Assembly: GCF_016741785.1 (NCBI RefSeq)
Contig: NZ_JAERRL010000011.1
Location: 62,001-126,000, forward strand
DNA: 64,000 nucleotides
Reading direction: 5' to 3'
DNA from: Streptomyces sp. 7-21
GTDB taxonomy: Bacteria; Actinomycetota; Actinomycetes; Streptomycetales; Streptomycetaceae
Translations under genes and position numbers: made by a program
Shown here: piece after piece, positions 27,161-39,300 of the stretch
Layout: the number at the start of each line of letters is the position of its first letter
Numbering within the stretch: the first letter of the stretch is position 1
The notes under the pieces: model-generated
Database searches by the model: none
Told to the model about the DNA's origin: nothing
The model's input: the letters and a program-made list of their open reading frames with translations, nothing else

Positions 27161-28156
27161 CTACGCCGCGCCCCGCCGCGCGGTCAGGGCGAACAGGCCC
27201 GCGGCCACCAGCGCGACCCCCGCCCACGCCGGGCCGGTCAGCCGCTCCCCGACCACCACGACCCCCAGCACCGCCGCCACGACCGGCTCGAACAGGCTCA
27301 GCACCGTCGCCGTGCTCGCCGGCACCCGGGCCAGCCCGGCGCCGAACAGCACGTACGCCAGGCACATCGGCACCACCGCCAGGTAGGCGGCCACCGCCAC
27401 CCCGGCCGCTGAGCCCAGCAACGGCCTGCCGGTCGCGGCCAGCACCGGCAGCAGCACCACCGCGCCCAGGCCGAACAGCGTCCCCATGGCCGCCCGCGAG
27501 GAGTGGCCGCGCGCGATGATGCGCGCCCCGCAGTGTGCGTACCCGGCGTACGCCGCCCCCGCCAGCAGGCCCAGCGCCACGCCGCCGGGCACCCGGCCGC
27601 CGTCCGCACCGGGCCCGGACCCGGCCAGTACCAGCAGCGCGCAGCCCAGCGCCGCCGCGGCCGTCGCGGCCGCCCACCGGCCGCCCAGCCGCGGGCCGCC
27701 CGACAGCCGCTGCATCACCGCCGCGAACACCGGGGCGCAGCCCAGGCTGACCACGGTGCCGACCGCCACCCCGGCCCAGGCCATCGACGTGTAGAACGCC
27801 AGCGGATAGACCACGACCCCGGCCGCTCCCAGCAGCGCGTCGCGCACTACCGGCCGTCCGCCGCGCAGCACCGCCGCCGCGGACCGTCCCGCCAGCGCCA
27901 GCGTGAGCAGCCCGCCCAGACCCATGGTGGCCGCGCCCACCGACAGCCCGGAGGCGCCGGCCGGGGCGAACGTCGCGGCCGTGCCGGTCGTCCCCCATAG
28001 CGCGGACGCCGCCAGCACCAGGGCCGCGCCCCGGCGCTCCGCTGCCCGGGTGCCGGGGCGCCGGGGCGCCGGAGCGGCCGTGGCGGCGCCGGAGTCCGGG
28101 GATGCCGGTGAGACCGGAGGAGAGGAGAGAGCAGGGGAGAGATCAGGGGAGGTCAT
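27161..28156 (-). CDS. EamA/DMT-family permease
   Basis: 331 residues: a Pro/Ser/Ala-rich cytoplasmic N-terminus of about 40 residues, then ten hydrophobic segments in two repeats of five, the EamA layout. Repeat marks include ALWGTTGTAATFAP in the first half and CLAYVLFGAGLARVPASTATVLSLFEPVVAAVLG in the second. These transporters export small metabolites or amino acids; the substrate is not predictable. Confidence 0.9.
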   Translation of the reverse strand: MTSPDLSPALSSPPVSPASPDSGAATAAPAPRRPGTRAAERRGAALVLAASALWGTTGTAATFAPAGASGLSVGAATMGLGGLLTLALAGRSAAAVLRGGRPVVRDALLGAAGVVVYPLAFYTSMAWAGVAVGTVVSLGCAPVFAAVMQRLSGGPRLGGRWAAATAAAALGCALLVLAGSGPGADGGRVPGGVALGLLAGAAYAGYAHCGARIIARGHSSRAAMGTLFGLGAVVLLPVLAATGRPLLGSAAGVAVAAYLAVVPMCLAYVLFGAGLARVPASTATVLSLFEPVVAAVLGVVVVGERLTGPAWAGVALVAAGLFALTARRGAA

Positions 28157-28552
28157 GCGCGTCCTGTTCCGTGTGTGTACCCAGTCAAGGAACCTCGGGA
28201 CGAGGGCGCGCGCCGCGCGGCCCGGGACCGCTCGCGGCGCGGGGCCTGACGGGCCCCGGCGGACGGAGCGGGGTGACGCGTCCGCGCGCCCTCAGCGGGC
28301 GGGCGGCGGCGTGACGGCGTGCCAGTAGGACGAACGCATAATCGGCAGGATACCGGTGCGTGTGACAGGGGGGCGCAAGCCGCTCGGCAACCGGAACGAC
28401 AGCCGCGGTGCTCTGTCCGTGCCGCGGAAGGCGTGCACCGATGGCAAGGGCCGGGCATGGTGCCCAAGCTCCCGGTCCGTTCAGTTGAGTCGCTGGTTTA
28501 CTCCTCGCGCACACTGCGCCCGTATGGACTCCGGTGCTGTTGACGCTGAAAG
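28157..28552. other. Gene-free region between permease and hydrolase
   Basis: About 400 bases upstream of the permease and downstream of the hydrolase stop. No convincing protein gene. It contains the structured-RNA candidate at 28354-28440. Confidence 0.6.
28354..28440 (+). ncRNA. Possible SAM-clan riboswitch-like RNA, without a gene behind it
   Basis: CGGTGCGTG (28354-28362) pairs with CGTGCACCG (28432-28440), nine pairs with two G-U. Inside, GACAG pairs with CTGTC, and there is a GGC-GCAA-GCC tetraloop hairpin. The core CAAGCC...CGGCAACC followed by CGCGGTG resembles the conserved elements of actinobacterial SAM-I/SAM-IV riboswitches. No plus-strand gene follows: the next gene is antisense. 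It could be an orphaned remnant or chance. Confidence 0.3.
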
Positions 28553-29392
28553 TTACCGGTCGCCGCCCTGCCCCGCGGCGGCGGTGGCCGCGCACCACTC
28601 GCGCAGCAGGGCGGCGAGCGCGGCGGGCCGTTCCTCATGCGCGTAGTGCCCGCAGTCCTCCCAGACCTCAGTCCGGTTCAGCGGATGCCCGCCGAGCGAG
28701 CGTTCCCACGCGGCGGCGGCGTGCGAGGTGTGTACGGACAGCGCGGGGCAGCGGCGCCGGCGCAGGTAGGGGGCGGCCGCCGGGCGCAGGCCGAACGCGC
28801 CGGGCGCCAGGTACATGGCCTCGCGGTAGCGGGCCAGCACCCCTGGGTCCATGGCCGCAATCAGGCGCTCGTGCCGCTCCCGCACCGCTGGGGGCGTCGC
28901 CGCGGTGCACGCCCGGCGCACGAAGCGCAGCGCCCAGGCCGTCCCCTCCCGTTCCAGTTCCCGCTGCTCGGCGCGCAGCCGCTCGGGCCGGCCGTTGTCG
29001 CCGCCGTACCCCGTGGCCACCGTCACGACCGAGCGCACGGCGGCGGGGTGCTCCACGGCCAGGGCCGCCACCACCTGCCCGCCCATCGAGTGGCCCACGG
29101 CGACCACCGGGCCGGTCCCCTTCCGCCGCAGCCACGCGGCCAGATCGGCGGCGATGGCGCGCGGGGAGCAGCGGCCGGGCCGGTCCGGCGTGCGGCCGTG
29201 GCCCGGCAGGTCAGGCACCAGCACGCGGTGACGGCCGGCGAGCAGCGGGACGTGGGCCGACCAGTCGCCGCCGTCGCTGCCCCAGCCGTGCACCAGCAGC
29301 AGGGGGGCGCCGCCGTCTTCCGGCGGCGGGCCGGAGTCCAGCGCGTGGAAGCCGGCGGGCGGGGGAGGGGTGCGGGCCGGGCCGGGTGTCAT
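28553..29392 (-). CDS. Alpha/beta-fold hydrolase
   Basis: 279 residues. Classic alpha/beta hydrolase marks: LLLVHGWGSDGGDWSAHV (oxyanion), VPDLPGHGRT, the nucleophile elbow VGHSMGG near residue 120, and a late EDCGHYAHEERP with the catalytic His. No signal peptide. The family is too broad to name a substrate. It is a single gene upstream of the 28157-28552 gap. Confidence 0.88.
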   Translation of the reverse strand: MTPGPARTPPPPAGFHALDSGPPPEDGGAPLLLVHGWGSDGGDWSAHVPLLAGRHRVLVPDLPGHGRTPDRPGRCSPRAIAADLAAWLRRKGTGPVVAVGHSMGGQVVAALAVEHPAAVRSVVTVATGYGGDNGRPERLRAEQRELEREGTAWALRFVRRACTAATPPAVRERHERLIAAMDPGVLARYREAMYLAPGAFGLRPAAAPYLRRRRCPALSVHTSHAAAAWERSLGGHPLNRTEVWEDCGHYAHEERPAALAALLREWCAATAAAGQGGDR

Positions 29393-29458
29393 GTGTCAGC
29401 TCCGGGGGAAAGCGCTTTCAAGGCCGGCGCGGACGATACCGCCGCCCGGACGCGCGCG

Positions 29459-29767
29459 TCACTCCCCGGTGCCGCCCCGGCCCTTCCTGCGGAACCAGCG
29501 GCGCCGCGGCTTGCCCGAGCGGGAGCGGCGCTGCGGCGAGCTGTGTATCCAGCCCGCAGGCGGCGCATCGGAGCGCCAGGGCTGCGGCGCGGGCGCCTCG
29601 TGCTTCCACCGCTCCTGCAGCATCCTGGTCCGGGCGGTGGGCTCCCGGACATCGGCGCCGCGGACGAACTCCTCGTCCAGCACGACGCCGTCCCACTCGT
29701 CCCACTCGTCGCTCCCGGAGCCGCTGGGGCGCGGCTCCTCCTGGTCTCGCGGCTCGTCTGCCGGCAT
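29459..29767 (-). CDS. Conserved small actinobacterial protein, function unknown
   Basis: 102 residues with an acidic first half (EEPRPSGSGSDEWDEWDGVVLDEEFVRGA), a conserved-looking middle (REPTARTRMLQERWKH) and a strongly basic C-terminus (RRSRSGKPRRRWFRRKGRG). No transmembrane segment. I recognise this layout from Streptomyces genomes, where it is annotated hypothetical. The charge split suggests binding to a partner or nucleic acid, but this is inference. Confidence 0.75.
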   Translation of the reverse strand: MPADEPRDQEEPRPSGSGSDEWDEWDGVVLDEEFVRGADVREPTARTRMLQERWKHEAPAPQPWRSDAPPAGWIHSSPQRRSRSGKPRRRWFRRKGRGGTGE

Positions 29768-29867
29768 GACCGCCTCCCGTTCACCCTCGGCGCGCGCACT
29801 GCACGGGACGTCCTTCTCAGGGAACGCCCCGGCGCCCGCGCAGGTTCCCGCCCGCGCCGGCCCGCAC

Positions 29868-30833
29868 TCACCGGCCCGGCGCGGACTCCTGCCGCTCCCG
29901 GCGCGCGGCGTACAGACTGGTCGCCGTGGTCACCGCCAGTACGGCGACGATCACCGCCAGCGAGGCCGGGGTGCTGATCTCCGGGGCGTGGACGCCCGAC
30001 TCGTGGAGCGCGTGCAGCACGAGCTTGACGCCGATGAAGCCGAGGATGACCGACAGGCCGTACGACAGGTGGACCAGCTTGTCCAGCAGCCCGCCGATGA
30101 GGAAGTACAGCTGCCGCAGGCCCATCAGCGCGAAGGCGTTCGCCGTGAAGACGATGTACGGGTCTTCGGTCAGGCCGAAGATCGCGGGGATCGAGTCCAG
30201 CGCGAAGAGCAGGTCGGTGCTGCCGATCGCCAGCATCACGATCAGCATGGGCGTCATCAGCTTCCGGCCGCCGTCGCGGATCACCAGCCTGGTGCCGTGG
30301 TACTGGTCCGTGGCCGGGAAACGCCGCTCGACCATCTTCAGGAAGCGGTTCTCCTCGTACTCCTCCTCGGGCTTCTCGGCGCGCGCCTCCCTGACCAGCT
30401 TCCAGGCGGTCCAGATGAGGAAGGCGCCGAAGATGTAGAAGACCCAGGAGAAGGCGGCGATGAGTGCGGCGCCGAGCCCGATGAACGCCGCGCGCATCAC
30501 CAGGGCGATCAGCACGCCGGCCATCAGCACGCGCGACTGGTACTGCGCCGGGACGGCGAACTTCGACATGATCAGCACGAAGACGAACAGGTTGTCCACG
30601 CTCAGCGACTTCTCGGTCACGTAGCCAGCGAAGAACTCGCCGCTGGCCTGCGCATCGCCGAAGACGAACAGCCCGGCGCCGAAGAGGACGGCCAGGACAA
30701 CCCAGAAAACCGACCAGCCGGCGGCCTCTGAGACGCTGACCTCATGCGGCTTGCGGCCGAAGAAGAAGTCAACGGCGATCAGCGCGCACAGCGCGACGAC
30801 GGTGACCACCCACAGGGCGAGTGTGACGTCCAA
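29868..30833 (-). CDS. TerC-family integral membrane protein
   Basis: 321 residues, about eight to nine hydrophobic segments. Motifs KSLSVDNLFVFVLIMSKFAV and IGSTDLLFALDSIPAIFGLTEDPYIVFTANAFALMGLRQLYFL are diagnostic, with acidic residues in membrane helices. Relatives (TerC, Alx, MeeF/MeeY) are linked to tellurite resistance and manganese export. I take TTG at 30833 as the start because GGAGGA stands five bases upstream and no ATG or GTG fits; in-frame sequence further up has no family similarity. Confidence 0.9.
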   Translation of the reverse strand: MDVTLALWVVTVVALCALIAVDFFFGRKPHEVSVSEAAGWSVFWVVLAVLFGAGLFVFGDAQASGEFFAGYVTEKSLSVDNLFVFVLIMSKFAVPAQYQSRVLMAGVLIALVMRAAFIGLGAALIAAFSWVFYIFGAFLIWTAWKLVREARAEKPEEEYEENRFLKMVERRFPATDQYHGTRLVIRDGGRKLMTPMLIVMLAIGSTDLLFALDSIPAIFGLTEDPYIVFTANAFALMGLRQLYFLIGGLLDKLVHLSYGLSVILGFIGVKLVLHALHESGVHAPEISTPASLAVIVAVLAVTTATSLYAARRERQESAPGR

Positions 30834-31051
30834 CGTTCCTCCGGTGACGAGTGCTTCGCTTGGCTGGCGGAACGCAACCGGCCGCCGCTCACGGCCGCGT
30901 CCGTCACCGCGTACCCCCGCGCCGCCCCGGCCCACGCGCGCGGGCGGCCGTCCGGCAATGGTAATGGAATGGCAAAGTCCCGCCTCGGTGCGGCCAGGTG
31001 ACGTGCCCCGCGCCTGCCGGGCCGGGAACCGCACCGGCATCATCGGATGCC

Positions 31052-32275
31052 ATGAAGCAATCCGCCGCCGGCCTGCGGGTCTACCGCGATGTCCTCCGCG
31101 TTCCGGGTGCGGCCGGTTTCGTCTCCGCCTCGCTCGTCGGGCGGGTGCCGATGGCGACGCTCAGCCTGGCCACCGTCTTCCTGGTGACCGACGTCACGGG
31201 CAGCTACGCCATGGCCGGGACGGTCGCCTCCGCGGGAGCGCTGTGCTACGCGCTGCTCGTGCCGCAGCTGGGCTACCTCGTCGACCGGTTCGGCCAGCGG
31301 CGGGTGCTGGTGCCGCTGGCGTGGGTCTTCGCGGCCGCGGGCGCGGCGTTCGTCCTGGCGGCACGGGAGGGTGCCCCGGCCTGGCAGATCGTGGCGGCCG
31401 GGGCGGTGTTCGGTGCGACCATGCCGCCGCTGGCCGCCCTGGTGCGGGCCCGCTGGAGCCATCTGGCGGGCGGGGACGGCGGGCTGCTGAAGTCCGCGTA
31501 CTCCTTCGAGTCCGTCGCCGACGAGCTGATCTTCGTGCTCGGCCCGCCGCTGGTGTCGGCCGCGGTGCTGCTGCATCCGGCCGCCGGGGTCGCGGCGGTG
31601 TCGCTGTGCGGCGCGGCAGGGGCGCTGGGCCTGGCGGCGCAGCGCCGCACCGAGCCGCCGGTACTGCCGCGCGGGCCCGCCTCCGGGCGGGCCATCGCGG
31701 TGCCGGGGCTGCGGGTGATCTGCGGGGCCTACGTCTGCACCGCCGCGATGTTCGCGGGCCACGAGCTGAGCACCATGGCCTTCGTCGGGGAGCACGGCGA
31801 GCCCTGGCAGACCGGCGCCGTTCTCGGCACCTACGCGGTGGGCAGTGCGGCGGGCGGGCTGTGGTACGGCGCGCGCCACTGGCAGCTCCCGCTGGACCGG
31901 CGGTTCCGGCTGGCGCTGGCCGCGATGGTGGCCGGGGTGGCACCGCTGTGGGCGCTGCCGGGGGTGCCCGCGCTGTGGGCGGTGTCCCTCGTCTCGGGTG
32001 TGCTGATCGCCCCGTCGGTTATCGCCGGGTACAGCCTGGTGCGCGAGGGGGTGCCGGCCGGGATGCTGACCGAAGGCATGGCGTGGGCAGCAACGGCAGT
32101 CGGCGTGGGCAAGGCCCTGGGGGTCTCGGCCGCGGGGTTCGTCGTCGACGCCGGCGGCCCGCGGGCGGGCTATCTCTTCAGCCTCGCCTGCGGCTGCTGC
32201 GCCGTGAGCGTGGCCCTGCTCGGCGCGCGCCATCTGCGCGCCATGGCGGCACCCCGCGTGGCGCGGGCCGCCTGA
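31052..32275 (+). CDS. MFS transporter
   Basis: About 407 residues with twelve hydrophobic segments. Loop 2-3 carries the MFS motif-A-like GYLVDRFGQRRVLVPLAWVF; long paired halves are separated by a soluble stretch (AAQRRTEPPVLPRGPASG). Probably an exporter of small compounds; no specificity can be read. ATG at 31052 begins right before the first helix; an in-frame GTG at 30998 is possible. It is divergent from terC. Confidence 0.9.
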   Translation: MKQSAAGLRVYRDVLRVPGAAGFVSASLVGRVPMATLSLATVFLVTDVTGSYAMAGTVASAGALCYALLVPQLGYLVDRFGQRRVLVPLAWVFAAAGAAFVLAAREGAPAWQIVAAGAVFGATMPPLAALVRARWSHLAGGDGGLLKSAYSFESVADELIFVLGPPLVSAAVLLHPAAGVAAVSLCGAAGALGLAAQRRTEPPVLPRGPASGRAIAVPGLRVICGAYVCTAAMFAGHELSTMAFVGEHGEPWQTGAVLGTYAVGSAAGGLWYGARHWQLPLDRRFRLALAAMVAGVAPLWALPGVPALWAVSLVSGVLIAPSVIAGYSLVREGVPAGMLTEGMAWAATAVGVGKALGVSAAGFVVDAGGPRAGYLFSLACGCCAVSVALLGARHLRAMAAPRVARAA

Positions 32276-32292
32276 ACCCCGCGCGCTGCCGG

Positions 32293-32775
32293 TCAGGGAA
32301 GGGCGAGGTCCGCCCAGACGACGTGCCCGCGGCCGGAGTCGGCGGGGCGCACCCCCCAGCGCTCGGACAGCGCGCACACCAGGAACAGCCCGCGGCCTGA
32401 CTCGTCGTCCTCCGCCGCGGCGGCCGCCGGGGCCACGGGCCCCCGGCCGTCGCCGGCGACCTCCACCCGCAGCAGCGTGCCGAGCATGCGCAGTTCGCAG
32501 CCTACGCTGGTGCTGCTGGTGTGCCGCAGCGCGTTGGTCACCAGCTCCGACATCACCAGCAGCGCGTTCTCCTGTGTCTCCTCCGGCGCCCGCCAGTCGG
32601 CCAGCTGCCGGCGCGTGCGCCGGCGCGCTTCCGATGCGGAGGTGTCGGCGGCCGGCAGGCGGAAGCTGACACGCGCTCCCTGCGGGGGGACGGCGGCGTC
32701 AGCACGCCCCAGGGGCTGAGCGTGCGGGGAGAAAGCCACGTTCCTACTGTGAGTCGTGTGCCTCGCATCCGGCAA
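32293..32775 (-). CDS. ATP-binding protein of the anti-sigma-factor type (HATPase_c_2)
   Basis: 160 residues with the RsbW/SpoIIAB-like ATPase fold: N-box ALLVMSELVTNALRHT, G1-like VEVAGDGRGPV and GRGLFLVCALSERWGV. In Streptomyces such proteins are very often encoded beside an XRE regulator and a DUF397 protein, as here (divergent), and modulate development or antibiotic control, as in whiJ/abaA-type modules. G1 is weak (VAGDGRGP rather than D-x-G-x-G), so kinase activity is uncertain. The start could be a little further downstream. Confidence 0.88.
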   Translation of the reverse strand: MPDARHTTHSRNVAFSPHAQPLGRADAAVPPQGARVSFRLPAADTSASEARRRTRRQLADWRAPEETQENALLVMSELVTNALRHTSSTSVGCELRMLGTLLRVEVAGDGRGPVAPAAAAAEDDESGRGLFLVCALSERWGVRPADSGRGHVVWADLALP

Positions 32776-32830
32776 GAGGCATCCTGCAAATTACAGAATC
32801 GTTGGTTTCAATCTGTCTTATCTTCGCGGG

Positions 32831-32852
32831 CATGGCACACTGCTGTGCCATG
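32831..32852. promoter_or_regulatory. 9-bp perfect inverted repeat upstream of the XRE gene
   Basis: CATGGCACA-CTGC-TGTGCCATG, 24 bases before the GTG of the regulator, in the divergent region with the ATPase gene. Candidate autoregulatory operator. Confidence 0.5.
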
Positions 32853-32875
32853 ACTCCACCAGGGGAGGCAGACGG

Positions 32876-33742
32876 GTGACGGGACGTCAGCCGGCAGGCG
32901 GCGCCACCGCGCTGCGTCTCGTGCTCGGCAAACGGCTCCAGGACCTCCGTGAGGCCGCCGGGATGTCGTTCGAGGACGCCGCACGCGCCCTCGACGTCAC
33001 CCACGCCACCATCCGGCGCATGGAGAAGGCCCAGGTCGGGCTGAAGGTGCCCTACGTCGAGAAGCTGCTGCGCTGCTACGGCATCACGCAGCAGTCCGAG
33101 ATCGACGGTTTCCTGTCGCTGGTCCGCGAGGCCAACCGCCCGGGCTGGTGGCACCGTTACCGCGACGTGCTGCCCGAGTGGTTCAGCGCGTTCGTCAGCC
33201 TGGAGGGCGAGGCCGACCAGATCCGCGCCTACGAGCCGCACTACGTGCCCGGGCTCCTCCAGACCGAGGCGTACGCCACCACCGTGCTGCGTTCCGGCAT
33301 GCCGCACGCGCCCGCCCGCGAGGTGGAGCGGCTGGTGTCGCTGCGCCTGGCCCGCCAGGAGCTGCTCACCCGGGAGAAGCCGCCGCTGCTGTGGGTGGTG
33401 ATGGACGAGACGGTGCTGCGCCGCCCCATCGGCCGCCCGAACGTCATGCGTGCCCAGATCTCCCGGCTCATCGAGGCCACCGCCTCACCGCACATCCGGC
33501 TGCAGATCTTGCCCTTCTCGGCCGGCCTGCACCCGGCCATGTACGGGCCGTTCCACATCTTCCGTTTCCCGCTTCCGGAGCTGCCCGACGTCGTCTGCGC
33601 CGAGAACCTCATCGGCGCCGCGTACTACGAGCAGCGCGAGGACGTCTCGGCGTTCCGCGAGGCCCTGGACCGGATGTGCGCGCAGGCGGAGCCCGTGCAC
33701 CGAACCGAGGCCCTCCTCAGTGGTATTCGCAAGGAGATCTGA
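32876..33742 (+). CDS. XRE-family regulator with DUF5753 domain (WhiJ/AbaA-like)
   Basis: 288 residues. The N-terminal XRE helix-turn-helix spans LGKRLQDLREAAGMSFEDAARALDVTHATIRRMEKAQV; the remainder is the DUF5753 domain (EADQIRAYEPHYVPGLLQTEAYATTVLR, RPNVMRAQISRLIEA, IRLQILPFSAGLHPAMYGPFHIFRFP, VVCAENLIGAAYYEQREDV). GTG at 32876 has AGGGGAGG upstream. The DUF397 gene begins four bases after its stop. Such pairs control differentiation and secondary metabolism in streptomycetes. Confidence 0.95.
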   Translation: MTGRQPAGGATALRLVLGKRLQDLREAAGMSFEDAARALDVTHATIRRMEKAQVGLKVPYVEKLLRCYGITQQSEIDGFLSLVREANRPGWWHRYRDVLPEWFSAFVSLEGEADQIRAYEPHYVPGLLQTEAYATTVLRSGMPHAPAREVERLVSLRLARQELLTREKPPLLWVVMDETVLRRPIGRPNVMRAQISRLIEATASPHIRLQILPFSAGLHPAMYGPFHIFRFPLPELPDVVCAENLIGAAYYEQREDVSAFREALDRMCAQAEPVHRTEALLSGIRKEI

Positions 33743-33745
33743 ACG

Positions 33746-33982
33746 ATGGATCGCATCTACAACGGCATGCCCGCCACCGAGCTGGGCACGACGGGCTGGC
33801 GGAAGCCCTGGAGCGGCGGCAACGGCGGCAGCTGCGTCGAGGCCCTCCGTCTGGGCGACGGGCGGGTGGCGCTGCGGCAGTCCGACGACCCGGACGGGCC
33901 GGCGCTGATCTGCTCGCACGGCGACATCGTGCGGTTCATCACCGGGGTCAAGGCCGGGGCCGCCGACTTCCTGCTCGTCTGA
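33746..33982 (+). CDS. DUF397 protein, partner of the XRE regulator
   Basis: 78 residues with the DUF397 core: WRKPWSGGNGGSCVEALRLGDGRVALRQSDDPDGPALICSHGDIVRFITGVKAGAADFL. It is small and soluble. It is translated right after the XRE gene, whose DNA binding these proteins are thought to modulate. The best-studied relative is encoded beside BldB/WhiJ-type regulators. Confidence 0.95.
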   Translation: MDRIYNGMPATELGTTGWRKPWSGGNGGSCVEALRLGDGRVALRQSDDPDGPALICSHGDIVRFITGVKAGAADFLLV

Positions 33983-34057
33983 ACAGGGCGGGGCCGGCCC
34001 GGGCGCGGCCGGGCGCGGCGGGCGCTCCCCTGTGCGGGAACGCCCGCCGCTGCCGTC

Positions 34058-37240
<3,183 letters not shown>

Positions 37241-37271
37241 TCACCCCCACGAACAACTCCAAGGAGAATCC

Positions 37272-38081
37272 ATGAAGTTGAGCCGCGTTCTGGCGGCGGC
37301 CGCTACCGCGGTCCTCGCCGCCGGCGTGACGCTTCTCAGCCCCGCCGCGGCCACCGCGCAGGACAACCCCGCGGCCGCGGGCGGCTACGTGGCCCTGGGC
37401 GATTCCTACTCCTCCGGCGTCGGAGCCGGCTCGTACGACGACGCCAGCGGCGACTGCCGCCGCAGCACCGTGGCCTACCCGGAGCTGTGGGCCGACGCCA
37501 ACGCCCCGGCCTCCTTCGACTTCACCGCCTGTTCCGGCGCCACCACCACAGACGTCCTCAACAACCAGCTGGGCCCGCTGGACTCCGGGACCTCACTGGT
37601 CACCATCAGCATCGGCGGCAACGACGCGGGCTTCGCCGACGCCATGCAGACCTGCGTGCTCTGGGGCACCAGCGCCTGCCTCGACCGCATCGCCGAGGCC
37701 AACGCCTACATCAGCGGCACCCTCCCCAGCCGTCTCGACGCCGTGTACCAGGAGATCGCCTCCCGGGCGCCCAACGCCGAGGTCGTCGTTCTCGGCTACC
37801 CCCGCATGTACGAGCTGAACGGCAGCTGCCTGTTCGGTATCAGCGAGGAGTCCCGCGCCGCCATCAACGGCGCGGCGGACCTGCTCAGCGAGGTCATCGG
37901 CAAGAGCGCCGCCGACCACGGCTTCACCTATGGCGACGTGCGCTCCGCCTTCACCGGTCATGAGATCTGCTCGGACGACGAGTGGCTCCACAGCGTGACG
38001 CTGCCGATCGGCGACTCGTACCACCCGACCGCCGAGGGGCAGGCGGGCGGCTACTACGCCGTGCTCGAATCCCTGGCCTGA
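37272..38081 (+). CDS. Secreted SGNH/GDSL lipase
   Basis: 269 residues. The Sec signal peptide MKLSRVLAAAATAVLAAGVT ends near ATAQD. SGNH blocks: GDSYSSG (Ser nucleophile), GATTTDVLNNQ (block II Gly), SIGGNDAGF (block III Asn), and SYHPTAEGQ (Asp/His region). Conserved Cys pairs suit an extracellular enzyme. It resembles the secreted lipases/phospholipases of Streptomyces rimosus and S. coelicolor. ATG at 37272 follows AAGGAGA. Confidence 0.93.
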   Translation: MKLSRVLAAAATAVLAAGVTLLSPAAATAQDNPAAAGGYVALGDSYSSGVGAGSYDDASGDCRRSTVAYPELWADANAPASFDFTACSGATTTDVLNNQLGPLDSGTSLVTISIGGNDAGFADAMQTCVLWGTSACLDRIAEANAYISGTLPSRLDAVYQEIASRAPNAEVVVLGYPRMYELNGSCLFGISEESRAAINGAADLLSEVIGKSAADHGFTYGDVRSAFTGHEICSDDEWLHSVTLPIGDSYHPTAEGQAGGYYAVLESLA

Positions 38082-38103
38082 GCCCTCCTCGGCTTCCGGC
38101 CTG

Positions 38104-38975
38104 TCACCGCGGCTCCGCTCCGCCGGGCGCGTCATCCAGCGCGGCGCTGAGCGCGGTGGCCGGGTCGGAAGCCGCCGGGCCCGCCGGCCACCGCCGGCCG
38201 CCCTCCTTCCGGTACGGCCACCAGCGGCGTCGGCCCCGCAGCGCGGGCCGCGCCGGGGTGTCACGCCACGCCGCCGCCAGCTGCCAAAGCGGCCGTTCCG
38301 GAACTGGCCCGCCGGCATCCTCCAGCACCTCCAGTGCCGCTGCGCCGCCCGCCTCCCAGGCGCGCACCGCCGCCCGCAGGTCACGCGGGCCACGGCCCGT
38401 GCCCCGCGCCAGGCGCCGGAGGATCCGCTCCGCCGCCCGCTGTGCCGCCAGGCGCACGGCGTCCCGCCAGCGGCCCGTTCCCTCCGGGCCGGCCCCGGCG
38501 AGCAGCCGCCGCGCCCGCGCCGCCGCCGCTGCCACCAGGGAACCCCAGTGCTTCCGCGTCGACTCCCGGCGGCGGCTGCTCCGCCGCCCCGGCCAGCGCC
38601 GGCGGCTGCGTCGGGCCCGTGGCCAGCGGCGGGGCCAGGTCGCCATCGAGCAGCGCCGCCGGGCGCCCTGACGGGCCCGCGAGGGCCGTCAGCGGCCGGT
38701 CCTGTTCCGCGTCCGTCAGGGTCCGTCAGGCGGAGCAGCAGGCGTCCGCCCCGGTACGCCGTGCCGTCGGCGCCGCGCCCGTGCGGCCGTGAGCCGGCCC
38801 GGCCGCACGGATACCGCCCCACCGCCCCCGCCCGGGCGAGCCGCCTGCCGCGCCGCAGCACTCCGCGTCCAGGGCGCTGTCCTCCAGTGCAGCCAGCCAG
38901 CTCCACTCCCGCCAGGTGACCGCGAAGCCGCGGCCGCGCACCGGCGGGAGCGCCTGGATGACCGTTCCTGGCCCG
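38104..38975 (-). pseudogene. Decayed SWIM zinc-finger protein
   Basis: The beginning RGRGFAVTWREWSWLAALEDSALD (38941 leftwards) is the typical N-terminus of the SWIM-domain proteins encoded after SNF2 helicases in Streptomyces. The frame then breaks (stop near 38726), resumes as AYRGGRLLLRLTD-like sequence in another frame, and ends with an Ala/Arg-rich C-terminal part to 38104. The Cys-x-Cys...Cys-x-His SWIM core cannot be followed in one frame. At least two frameshifts. Confidence 0.6.
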
Positions 38976-39300
38976 TCACGCGTCCCTCCGCAGCATCACC
39001 AGTTCCGCCAGCTCAGCGCCGGTCAGATCGGTCAGCGCCGCCTCGCCGGCGGTGAGGACCGCGTCGGCGAGTGTCTGCTTGCGCCGCATCAGGGCGGCGA
39101 TCCGGTCCTCGACGGTGCCCTCGGCGATCAGCCGGTGCACCTGGACGGGCTGGTCCTGGCCGATCCGGTAGGCCCGGGCGGTGGGCTGCGCCTCGAGCGC
39201 GGGGTTCCACCCGGTCGTCGTGCACGACGTGCTCGGCGCGCGTGAGGTTCAGCCACCCGTGCCCGCTGCCTTCAGCGGCAGCGGGAACGGTGGTCTCCGG
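38976..39300 (-). pseudogene. C-terminal remnant of an SNF2/HepA-family helicase
   Basis: Reading leftwards from about 39300: PFPLPLKAAGTG, shift, LNLTRAEHVVHDD, shift, RWNPALEAQPTARAYRIGQDQPVQVHRLIAEGTVEDRI and on to a stop at 38976. These are helicase motifs V and VI of SNF2 proteins. Two frameshifts occur in less than 200 bases, and the other 800 or so residues are absent. It is directly upstream of the SWIM remnant, so a whole SNF2-SWIM operon has decayed. Confidence 0.7.
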
